A DNA stretch of 64,000 nt, taken from the NCBI GenBank assembly GCA_002340355.1, contig DDLX01000033.1, positions 62,001 to 126,000 on the forward strand, written 5' to 3'. Both the position numbers and the translations under genes were made by a program. The DNA is from Cytophagales bacterium UBA2561. GTDB lineage: Bacteria; Bacteroidota; Bacteroidia; Cytophagales; Thermoflexibacteraceae. Below are positions 43,453-51,078 of the stretch, one piece after another (position 1 is the stretch's first letter; every line of letters starts with the position of its first letter). The notes under the pieces were generated by a model. The model made no database searches. It was not told the DNA's origin and saw only the letters and a program-made list of their open reading frames with translations.

Positions 43453-43768
43453 AATGTTTTGTGTTTAAAAGTAGGTTAAGGATAAAATTTTGTTTTACTA
43501 AAATAATTTAAAATTTCATTAAAAAAATAAATTATAGCAAGTCGTATGCAACCTTATTTCTGTTTAGATTGTCCTAAAAATTGAACGGCTAAAAAAAGGA
43601 CAAACTTAAAGAATCTGATTAAAAAAAGTCAGATTCAGACAAATTAGACTGATTTTTTGTCTCATTATTTTTTTAATAAAACATTGTATTAAATTACTAA
43701 TTTTATTTTTTTAGAGGGCTATAATAGTTAAAAAACTCGTTAAATTTCACTAAAATTATTACATTTAG
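43453..43768. other. Divergent intergenic region with a dyad
   Basis: The gap between the peptide transporter and the small sorting-domain gene contains TAAGTTTG on the minus strand (43601-43608), a possible -7 box for the transporter, next to the dyad GAATCTGA (43611-43618) / TCAGATTC (43629-43636), where a regulator could bind. Otherwise nothing. Confidence 0.35.
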
Positions 43769-43776
43769 TAACTTTG
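43769..43776 (+). promoter_or_regulatory. Promoter -7 element (TAACTTTG) for the small sorting-domain gene
   Basis: Exact TAnnTTTG match, 69 bp before the start codon. The -33 element is not clear. Confidence 0.4.
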
Positions 43777-43844
43777 CTATTTTGTGTGGCGTACATAAAA
43801 ACAAATTACTTCATATATTCCTTTTATTCTTAAAAAATTATTAA

Positions 43845-44291
43845 ATGATTATGCCGAAAAAATTACATTTACTCTTATTGGGAATCTTATTGACTTGGGG
43901 AAGTTGGAATATTGGGCTCGCCCACTCCATACAAAGCGTAACTGATTTCGAATATACTTCAAAAGAGATTAAGTTATCTGTTTATAATTTTGAGACTGAT
44001 ATTCAGAGTAATAACTTACTCTTTGAGAATGAGACTTTGAAGATTTCTAAAATTTATCCCAATCCTGCCTCCGAATTCGTGGCTTTTCGTTATCAGTTAA
44101 AAGCCTCTGAAACCAATGCCAAAATCATTTTACGAAACGTATTAGGCAAGGAAGTTGGTATATTTAAGTTGGATAGTCATACCGAAAAACTCAGTATTTC
44201 TGTTCAGGATTATGTAGCAGGAATGTATTTTTATACTCTTTCCATTGATGGAAAAAACTTAGTTACACGCAAACTTTTAATCAAACATTAA
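43845..44291 (+). CDS. Small secreted protein that is mostly a T9SS type A sorting domain
   Basis: 148 residues (possible alternative start two codons later at MPKKLHLL). Signal peptide LLLLGILLTWGSWNIGLAHS, a linker of about 40 residues, then a complete type A sorting domain from about residue 66: ISKIYPNPASEFVAFRYQL, ILRNVLGKEVGIF, AGMYFYTLSIDGK, TRKLLIKH. There is no room for an enzyme or binding domain. Secretion through T9SS is predicted; in other species the sorting domain is removed or used to attach cargo to the surface, so this product may be a regulator, decoy or remnant of a larger protein. Confidence 0.85.
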   Translation: MIMPKKLHLLLLGILLTWGSWNIGLAHSIQSVTDFEYTSKEIKLSVYNFETDIQSNNLLFENETLKISKIYPNPASEFVAFRYQLKASETNAKIILRNVLGKEVGIFKLDSHTEKLSISVQDYVAGMYFYTLSIDGKNLVTRKLLIKH

Positions 44292-44358
44292 TTTCAATTT
44301 TTCTTTAATAATATACAATCAAAAACACAATTTTCTGACCTATGCATTTCTATAACTA

Positions 44359-44396
44359 AAAAACCACGCTCTTCCTTAAAAAGAAACGTGGTTTTT
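44359..44396 (+). terminator. Terminator after the sorting-domain gene
   Basis: AAAAACCACG (44359-44368) and CGTGGTTTTT (44387-44396), 10-bp stem with T run, 68 bp past the stop. Confidence 0.8.
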
Positions 44397-44428
44397 ACTT
44401 TTATCTCCTCTCCTACTCTATTTAAATT

Positions 44429-44620
44429 TCATAATAATAATTCTATCCCTTTCATGTCTAATGCACCATCATCAGGATAATATCTAGCTCGATACATACC
44501 TGTTTGATTTTTAGCTTCCCATATATATGGAGAATTTTGGGAGTATTAGTAAGGAGTTGTTTCCATCATTACACTTTGTTCGGCTTTCTTGGTCTGGTTT
44601 GTAGGATTTTGGCAACTTTA
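44429..44620 (-). pseudogene. Degraded coding remnant, family unknown
   Basis: On the minus strand a frame reads QNSPYIWEAKNQTGMYRARY then YPDDGALDMKGIELLL and a stop (44429-44431). It continues upstream only through an in-frame stop at 44546-44548 (preceded by KKAEQSVMMETTPY). The residue composition looks like real protein. No family recognised; no functional product expected. This is the only content of note in the gap 44292-44835. Confidence 0.3.
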
Positions 44621-44835
44621 GCTCATACAAGTCCGCATGAAAACAAAAAAAGAAATTCTTCTGTATTTCATAAATAAAAATAGGCTTTAAGTATTTTGCT
44701 AAAAGCAACCAATGTACAAAATAATATCCCTAAGGAATGCTTTATCAGTCATTTACCACCTCCTGAAAACACAAAACATCAACCTCCTGCTTAGAAAGTC
44801 AATGTTTTGAGAATTTTTATCTTAGAAGTAAACTA

Positions 44836-45204
44836 CTATATTTCATCCATCTCCTCCATACCTTTCCGACCTTTATGTTTCGCACGGCGTTCTTTCTTTA
44901 GCTGTTTGTGCTTTGCAAATTGCTCCTCAGTCAAGGTAGCTTTTAATACCTCACGAAACTCCTTCCGAGCAACTTTAACATTAGCTGTATTTTCCGTTTT
45001 TTTCGCTTCTTGTACTTTTTGGATTCGAGTAGTGATAGCAGGTCTAAGTTTGGTTACTTGCTCTTCAGTCAAGTCCAGTTCTTCGGTCATGCGTGTAATT
45101 TGTTTTTCGGCACGCTCCTCAGGTGATTTTTTACTTTTTTTTTGGGCAAAAACACTCGCCGAAGCCAAAATACAAAGGGTAAACAATAACGCTAATTTTT
45201 TCAT
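44836..45204 (-). CDS. Small secreted Spy/CpxP-like helical protein
   Basis: 122 residues. Clear signal peptide (MKKLALLFTLCILASASVFA|Q), then an all-helical, highly charged chain with two repeats of the L-T-x-x-Q type (LDLTEEQVTKL, LKATLTEEQFAKH), as in Spy/CpxP periplasmic chaperones and the LTXXQ motif family. The tail is Lys/Arg-rich (KKERRAKHKGRKG). Probably periplasmic; a role in envelope stress or metal and protein binding is inference. Single gene. Confidence 0.75.
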   Translation of the reverse strand: MKKLALLFTLCILASASVFAQKKSKKSPEERAEKQITRMTEELDLTEEQVTKLRPAITTRIQKVQEAKKTENTANVKVARKEFREVLKATLTEEQFAKHKQLKKERRAKHKGRKGMEEMDEI

Positions 45205-45484
45205 TTTGAGAGATTTAATAATCGGAAAAAATTGACTTATAAAATTTTACTTTTACAATCAACCATTTACATCATTGATTGTTCGTTTGTTTAAGACGGA
45301 ACATTGACCTAAAAGTTTAGGAATAGATCAATTTTTATTCAAATGAAAAGTTAATATATTTCAAAGGTTTAATTCGTAATTATCACATTTTTCAAATTTA
45401 ATTAATATTCATAAGTAATAAAAATAAGTCTTGATAAACCATAAATGCCTATAAAAAATTATTTAATATTAACATTAATAAGTT
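45205..45484. other. Non-coding gap
   Basis: About 280 bp of AT-rich sequence between divergent genes. Nothing recognised except the promoter at its right end. Confidence 0.4.
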
Positions 45485-45516
45485 TTGTTAATATCAATAA
45501 AATATTGGTAACTTTA
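45485..45516 (+). promoter_or_regulatory. Promoter for the 142-aa hypothetical gene
   Basis: TTG at 45485-45487, 21-nt spacer, TAACTTTA at 45509-45516: one mismatch from the consensus -7 element, 85 bp before the start codon. Confidence 0.5.
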
Positions 45517-45601
45517 GACTATCTCCCAAAGATTTCTTTTTTTTACAAAGATTCAATCAAAACAAAACTATACATATTATAGAACTATTAATTAATTTTT
45601 T

Positions 45602-46030
45602 ATGGAAAATTTAATTAAAGAAACTTCTTACGTTCAACTATTTTATGAGCCTGATAATGAACTAATTATTGCACGATGGTTACCTGAAACAAAATATATG
45701 AATGGAGATGGACTACGAGAACAATTTTCGATGCTAGGAGACATTGTTGAAATTTATCAGCCTAAACTATGGATAGCTGATTTACAACATTTTTTCTTTA
45801 TGATCACCCCTGAACTACAAAGATGGACTGACCAAAAGGTAGCTAATATTTTTCAGAAACACGGAATGCAAAAAATGGTAATGCTTTTTCCCAGTGATGT
45901 TTTTTTGGAAAGATTAGCTGTGGAAGAATTAACAGAACAGAAACTTTTTTTTACTGCGTGGGAAACTCGCTTTTTTACTGATGAGACGAAAGCTCGTGAA
46001 TGGCTTTATGGGGCTAATCCTGAAATATAA
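45602..46030 (+). CDS. Hypothetical protein, STAS/SpoIIAA-like
   Basis: 142 residues, soluble, no signal peptide. Pattern of alternating strands and helices (YEPDNELIIARWLPETKYMNG, KLWIADLQHFFFMITPELQ, MQKMVMLFPSDVFLERLAVE) is like the STAS/SEC14-type single-domain proteins that are common and uncharacterised in Bacteroidota. The fold call is tentative; no catalytic residues seen. It sits between the Spy-like gene and miaA and has its own promoter. Confidence 0.6.
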   Translation: MENLIKETSYVQLFYEPDNELIIARWLPETKYMNGDGLREQFSMLGDIVEIYQPKLWIADLQHFFFMITPELQRWTDQKVANIFQKHGMQKMVMLFPSDVFLERLAVEELTEQKLFFTAWETRFFTDETKAREWLYGANPEI

Positions 46031-46048
46031 ATTCTGAAACGATTTTAC

Positions 46049-46056
46049 TAATTTTG
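46049..46056 (+). promoter_or_regulatory. Promoter -7 element (TAATTTTG) for miaA
   Basis: Exact TAnnTTTG match, 59 bp upstream of the miaA start. The -33 TTG is not present at the ideal distance. Confidence 0.35.
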
Positions 46057-46114
46057 TAGTACTGGTACATTTCGTCCAGTACTTATATTGTCTTCAAAAC
46101 TAATTATTTAGTGA

Positions 46115-47044
46115 ATGAATTCTGCTCCACACTCAGAAAATATATTAGTCGTGGTGGTTGGTGCTACGGCAGTCGGAAAAACGCAATTTTGTATTCAACT
46201 GGCACAACACTTCGAGACCGAAATCGTTTCGGCAGATGCTCGACAATTTTATCAAGAAATGAGTATTGGTACTGCCAAACCTACATCCAAAGAATGCCAA
46301 CAAACAACTCATCATTTTATTGATTCTCACAGTATTCACTCTCTTTTTAGTACAGGAAAATATGAAAAGGAAGCCCTTCAGAAAATTGATGAATTATTCC
46401 AAAAAAAGTCACTTGTTCTATTGACAGGAGGTTCAGGATTATACATTCGAGCAGTGTGCGAAGGATTAGACAAAATGCCTGAAATATCGCCACAATTACG
46501 AGAAACTTTGAACCAAAAACTCAAAGCCGAAGGACTCGAATCTTTGACACAAGAACTCCAAAATCTTGATCCTGATTACTACCAACAAGTCGATTTACAA
46601 AACCCCCAACGGGTAATTCGGGCTTTGGAAGTTTGCCTGACAACTGGCTTGCCTTATTCTCACTTTCGTAAGACCAAGCCTAAAAAACGTCCTTTCCAAA
46701 TCCTTAAAATTGGACTTCATGAAGACCGAGAAATTTTATATCAACGTATCAATCAACGAGCGGATAAAATGTTAGATAGGGGATTATTTGAGGAAGTCCA
46801 AAAATTATATCCTTTTCGAGAGCTAAATGCCTTACAAACCGTAGGTTATTCCGAATTCTTTAATTATTTAGATGAAAAATACGATTGGGACGAAGCGGTA
46901 CGATTATTCAAACGCAATACCCGCCGTTATGCCAAGCGACAAATGACATGGTTCAAAAAAGATACAGAAATCACTTGGTTTAAGCCTTCTGATATAGAAG
47001 AAGTTATCCATTTTATTACCAAATCAATCTCAAATAAAGCCTAA
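46115..47044 (+). CDS. miaA: tRNA dimethylallyltransferase
   Basis: 309 residues. P-loop VVGATAVGKTQFCIQLAQHF at the N-terminus, then EIVSADARQFYQEMSIGTAKP (catalytic D-S/A-R-Q region), TGGSGLYIRAVCEGLD and QNPQRVIRALEVCLTTG, all typical of MiaA. Transfers the dimethylallyl group to N6 of adenosine 37 in tRNAs that read UNN codons, which improves decoding. ATG at 46115 is chosen; an out-of-frame GTG lies at 46111. DUF4286 follows 5 bp downstream, an arrangement that suggests one operon. Confidence 0.96.
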   Translation: MNSAPHSENILVVVVGATAVGKTQFCIQLAQHFETEIVSADARQFYQEMSIGTAKPTSKECQQTTHHFIDSHSIHSLFSTGKYEKEALQKIDELFQKKSLVLLTGGSGLYIRAVCEGLDKMPEISPQLRETLNQKLKAEGLESLTQELQNLDPDYYQQVDLQNPQRVIRALEVCLTTGLPYSHFRKTKPKKRPFQILKIGLHEDREILYQRINQRADKMLDRGLFEEVQKLYPFRELNALQTVGYSEFFNYLDEKYDWDEAVRLFKRNTRRYAKRQMTWFKKDTEITWFKPSDIEEVIHFITKSISNKA

Positions 47045-47048
47045 AATT

Positions 47049-47354
47049 ATGGTGATTTATAATGTTACAATTAACGTAGATGTGAACATTCAGGAAGACT
47101 GGCTCAATTGGATGAAAAAAGAACATATTCCTGATGTGTTGAATACTGGAAAATTCCAAGGATACCGAATGTTACGAGTGGTCAATCGTTCGGCAGGTGA
47201 GGAAGGTGTAACTTATGCGGTACAATATTTTTGCGAAAATTTACGAAAATTACAAGAATATCAGGCACATTATGCCCAACTCCTGCAACAAAAACATCAA
47301 GACAAATACGGTACTCAGGTGATGGCATTCCGAACGATTCTAGAAGATGTTTAA
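47049..47354 (+). CDS. DUF4286-family protein
   Basis: 101 residues, single small domain: VIYNVTINVDVNIQEDWLNW, MKKEHIPDVLNTGKFQGYRM and QYFCENLRKLQEYQAHYA match the DUF4286 pattern, a ferredoxin-like stress-type fold widespread in Bacteroidota. Function unknown. Its start is only 5 bp after the miaA stop, so it is very likely translated from the same mRNA. Confidence 0.85.
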   Translation: MVIYNVTINVDVNIQEDWLNWMKKEHIPDVLNTGKFQGYRMLRVVNRSAGEEGVTYAVQYFCENLRKLQEYQAHYAQLLQQKHQDKYGTQVMAFRTILEDV

Positions 47355-47358
47355 GTAT

Positions 47359-47399
47359 ATTTCATAGGATAGAATTTATGAAAATCTACCCTATGAAAT
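47359..47399. terminator. Convergent terminator
   Basis: ATTTCATAGG (47359-47368) and CCTATGAAAT (47390-47399), 10-bp stem, between the DUF4286 stop and the stop of the minus-strand AAA ATPase. Confidence 0.65.
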
Positions 47400-47419
47400 G
47401 TATAAGTTTTCAATGATTT

Positions 47420-48589
47420 TTACCGAAAGCCAATTTTTTTTCCGTTATTTTTATAACTACTCAGGTCTTCACTCAAAGGATCATTGAAAATTTGTGCCAA
47501 TGTTACTTCCTTATCAAACTCCCGATTCAAGTCTTTCATTTTTGCAATTTCATTCGCTCGTTCGGGTGGAATTTTTGTGAATTTATGAATTCCCAGTAAA
47601 CGCCCTTCTCGAAGCAACGCTTTATCTAAATTCTGAATATCTGTATTAAAAGTACAAATAATTTTAAGGTTCAATACATCCGAAAGTAACCCATCTGTTA
47701 CATTCAATAAGTTGGAAATCATAGACTTATCAGTATCTGCTTTTTCCCGACTTTGTACTGTTTCCTCAGACTCTTCGATAATCAAAATTGAATTTTTATA
47801 ATCCGCCAAAAAAGTAATTAGGTCAGGAGCAGTAATTTCTCGAAGTGAGGCAGCAGGGTAAAAAATGAAATTTGTTCCATATTCCGTTTGGTTAATCAAA
47901 TAACGGATATAATTGGTTTTTCCACTTCCTGTTACACCATGAAAAATAAAAAGTCCTGATTTGTCTTTTTGATGTACCATTTCGAGCAATTGCTCATGTT
48001 TTTGAGAAAACCCCATTCCATAGTACAAGTCCAAATCAGGAATTTCAACTTTTCGTAAAATGCGGTGTTTAAGCGTCAAATCTCCAAATGGAGAACGCCC
48101 TACAATACTAATATATCGTTTTTCATCTTGATGTTTAACCGTACAATTAGCGGCAATCTTGAAAATTTTCATCAGAAAATCAGCATCAATATCTTCAGTG
48201 GCTACTAATGTATTTAACAGAAACTCAACATTTTGTAAGTCATCAATCCCACTTTGTTCAATATTGATAATAATTTTCTCGTCATACAAAAATAAATACC
48301 AATCCAAATGATATTTATTTTCTTTTTTGTTATAGGAAATTGCTCTTTTGTACAAATCATTGACGGGAATTCCTTCTTCTTGTAGTGCTTCCTGAAACCG
48401 ATTGAGATTCACAAGCTCATTTCGTTCAAAAAATTCACGAACTCGAAATTCGATAGGACGCTGTTGAAATTTATTAATCAAGTAAGCTGTTGCATCAAAA
48501 TAATCATCCTCAAAAACTTTGTAAGTTCCTAGTAATGAATTTGTTTTAGAATTTATTTCGTAAGTCGCATCTTTTATCATTGGGTGCAT
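47420..48589 (-). CDS. AAA-family ATPase with unknown N-terminal domain
   Basis: 389 residues. The N-terminal 190 residues match nothing I recognise. The AAA core follows: Walker A FHGVTGSGKTNYIRYL (about 219), Walker B SILIIEESEETVQ (about 270), sensor 1 LKIICTFNTDIQNLDKAL, arginine-finger/box VII region LREGRLLGIHKFTKIPPE. NTDIQNLDKALLREGR is the classic AAA second-region-of-homology pattern. Hexameric ATPase for protein or nucleoprotein remodelling is expected; the substrate is unknown. Alternative start at the second Met (48580). Not adjacent to a protease or partner; the neighbour upstream on the same strand is the DUF389 gene. Confidence 0.85.
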   Translation of the reverse strand: MHPMIKDATYEINSKTNSLLGTYKVFEDDYFDATAYLINKFQQRPIEFRVREFFERNELVNLNRFQEALQEEGIPVNDLYKRAISYNKKENKYHLDWYLFLYDEKIIINIEQSGIDDLQNVEFLLNTLVATEDIDADFLMKIFKIAANCTVKHQDEKRYISIVGRSPFGDLTLKHRILRKVEIPDLDLYYGMGFSQKHEQLLEMVHQKDKSGLFIFHGVTGSGKTNYIRYLINQTEYGTNFIFYPAASLREITAPDLITFLADYKNSILIIEESEETVQSREKADTDKSMISNLLNVTDGLLSDVLNLKIICTFNTDIQNLDKALLREGRLLGIHKFTKIPPERANEIAKMKDLNREFDKEVTLAQIFNDPLSEDLSSYKNNGKKIGFR

Positions 48590-48755
48590 TTGTTAGATTC
48601 GAGTGTCTATATTTAAGCCATAATCTATTTCCAAAATAGAAACAGAGGTTTTGTTTGAACGTGTTTTTTGCATTAAAGTTTAAGTTTACAAGTTTACGGG
48701 AAAAAACTGAAAATGCCCAATCTATATTCCACTCAGTTTTGGTTTGAGATGAAAT

Positions 48756-50225
48756 TTATTTTGGATAATTTACAACATATACCGTATCAGCTTTTAGCTT
48801 CACTTTGAGATAGGAGCTAATACGCTTCTGGATGGCTGGGAGTTGATAAGGACTAATCTCAGGTTTCCATGCCACAATTGCCGCATAACTTAGTCGGTTG
48901 GTACTATCAAAAGTGGTTAGTGTTGTTTTTCCTACGGCAAATTTTTCCAGCTCAGGATATAGGGCTTTAATTTCAGATTTAATCTGGAGGAAAGGAATAC
49001 TATCCGCCGTTAGTAGCTGAAGCTCATGACGAAGACTATCTAATTCAGAATTTTTTCGCTGCATTTTTTTGGCATTCACATTCTCTAATTTATCCATTCG
49101 ATCTTTTAATTTTGCCAAACGGGTTTGGATTTTTTTGCGCTCTTCATCGGGTTTGACTTGTGAAGAATTCAGGGTAATCTTAGAGGCATCAGGTGCAATA
49201 AATTTGAGTAACCACCAACCATAATCCAATTGCTCTACTAATTTAATTTCTAATTTCTTAACCGAATCGGCATCAATATATTCCCCAAAATAATACACTT
49301 TTAAAGTTGCCAGACTATCACTTACAGAAGTATGTTCCCATTCCCAAGTCGTTCCTTTTTCTACGTCTTTGTGAATATTTTGAGCAATAAACTCCTTCAC
49401 TAATGCGCCTTCTCGTGCTTCCCACAGTTTTTTAACCATAAAAATGATACTGGGCAGGAGTAAAAAGCTTATAAAAAACAAAATCACCACCCGACTTTTG
49501 CGATAAACCGATTTATTTTCTTCGGTTTCCATGTTGATTTGTGGAAATTTTAACCAACGCACAATAATGTAAGTTGATGCGCTAATCAAAAGAGCATTAA
49601 TTCCGAATAAATAAAATGCTCCACCAAATACTTCCCAACGCCCTGTTGCCAAACCAAATCCAGAGGTACAAAGTGGAGGCATCAAAGCAGTAGCAATCGC
49701 TACGCCTGGTATTGGGTTTGATTTTTCGGTACGAGAACCTGCAATAATTCCTGCTAAACCTCCAAAAAAGGCAACTCCTGCATCTAATAAAGTTGGCTCA
49801 GTGCGTCCTTGCATTTCAGGAGTATATTCACCAAAAGGTGTTAAGTGAAAATATAACCAACTGACAAACAGACTTAAACCGATGGCAATTGCAAAATTTT
49901 TCATCGATTTGATTAAGTATTCACGGTCATTGATTCCCATACAAAGCCCCAAGCCCAAAATAGGAGACATCAACGGCGAAATCAACATTGCTCCGATAAT
50001 TACAGCTGGCGAATTGGTATCCAAACCAATACAAGCAATAATCGAAGAACAAATCAACATCCACAGATTTGAGCCTTCCAAAACCACTCCGCTTCGAATA
50101 CTGTTAATCGTTCCATCTATATCCGTATCATCAGCTAAATGAGTGATTTTGAAGAGGAAATGTTTTAAGAATTCCCAAACATCTTCCCGAAAAATGGTAA
50201 TAATTTTGTTTAAAATAGTTCGCAT
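48756..50225 (-). CDS. DUF389-domain membrane protein
   Basis: 489 residues from ATG at 50225 (MRTILNKIITIFREDVWEFL); the longer frame from 50294 adds an unlike leader. The DUF389 core has about six membrane helices in the first half: LWMLICSSIIACIGLDTNSPAVIIGAMLISPLMSPILGLGL (in parts), GIAGIIAGSRTEKSNPIPGVAIATALMPPLC. The second half is soluble, with a coiled-coil at about 375-420 (RLAKLKDRMDKLENVNAKKM) and a C-terminal domain resembling OmpA/BON-like folds only weakly. Function of DUF389 proteins is unknown. The C-terminal extension is longer than in the TIGR00341-type members. Confidence 0.85.
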   Translation of the reverse strand: MRTILNKIITIFREDVWEFLKHFLFKITHLADDTDIDGTINSIRSGVVLEGSNLWMLICSSIIACIGLDTNSPAVIIGAMLISPLMSPILGLGLCMGINDREYLIKSMKNFAIAIGLSLFVSWLYFHLTPFGEYTPEMQGRTEPTLLDAGVAFFGGLAGIIAGSRTEKSNPIPGVAIATALMPPLCTSGFGLATGRWEVFGGAFYLFGINALLISASTYIIVRWLKFPQINMETEENKSVYRKSRVVILFFISFLLLPSIIFMVKKLWEAREGALVKEFIAQNIHKDVEKGTTWEWEHTSVSDSLATLKVYYFGEYIDADSVKKLEIKLVEQLDYGWWLLKFIAPDASKITLNSSQVKPDEERKKIQTRLAKLKDRMDKLENVNAKKMQRKNSELDSLRHELQLLTADSIPFLQIKSEIKALYPELEKFAVGKTTLTTFDSTNRLSYAAIVAWKPEISPYQLPAIQKRISSYLKVKLKADTVYVVNYPK

Positions 50226-50425
50226 AGAGGCTCTATTATGTAAAAAAACAAATTTTGGATTACATAAAACTGATAAACAGTTTAATCCATACACAAATCA
50301 TTGATTATAAAAATATTATGAATAATATTTCTGTTAGTGTTACTGCACTAAAAGCATAAACAAAGATAAAAAAACAAACCTCCAAAAAGAACCTTATTTC
50401 ATCACTTTGTAAACCAGTTTATATT

Positions 50426-50860
50426 CTAATAGACTTCTGAAAGTTTGAATCTTACACCTAGGGTCATTACGCAAGTTTGGTCTGCCGAATCATAAATTTT
50501 TACAATCCAGTCGGTTTTGCCTTTTCTTAAAAATTGTTCAGTTTTATAATTTCCCTATAAAATCAAAAGGTATTCTTTGAGGCTTTCTAAACTTTGATAA
50601 TAGGCTTTTTTTCGTTGCCGTTTTTTTTCTGGGTTGAAGGGGATAAAATTTCAATAATGGATTTTGGATTCGTCACTCACAGTTACGGCTAAATCAGAAA
50701 CATAAAAATAACCTAAATATTTTCTGGAAATCTCAATATCATTCACGTAATAGTCATAAAGTAGATTGATTTTTTGCGACAATAAAAAATTCAATTGACG
50801 CAAAATTTGCTTATGATTACAAAGATGACTTTGGTATAAAAAATTGGGTTTAAAAATCGT
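50426..50860 (-). pseudogene. Dead Uma2-family gene
   Basis: Translated on the minus strand in pieces: NHKQILRQLNFLLSQKINLL then YDYYVNDIEISRKYLGYFYV and SDLAVTVSDES. A frame change leads to NPKSIIEILSPSTQKKN, the diagnostic Uma2 strand-SP motif. Another frame change leads to KAYYQSLESLKEYLLI, a stop, then GKTDWIVKIYDSADQTC ending at TAG (50426-50428). The two frameshifts and at least one in-frame stop make it non-functional. It accounts for most of the 850-bp gap between the DUF389 gene and fbp. The intact relative in the window (31933-32601) is not a close copy. Confidence 0.75.
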
Positions 50861-51078
50861 CTAAATAAAAAGCATTGAGAAGAACTACGGGAAGTTAATT
50901 TAGATGATTTGTGTAACAAAACCATAAAATTGATTAATATAACAAAACAAATAAAATTCAAAAAATTTGATTATCAATAAATTAGATAGGCTTAAAAAAT
51001 AAGAATTTGAAAAGTTAGGACGCATTCCGTACTTTTAGGGCTTAGTCAAAATACGCAGTAGATAACGCAGTAGATTTT

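Noticed and set aside
44807..45235. Plus-strand frame over the Spy-like gene
   Set aside because: The minus-strand product has a signal peptide and LTxxQ repeats; the plus-strand one is Ser/Cys/Phe-rich shadow sequence.
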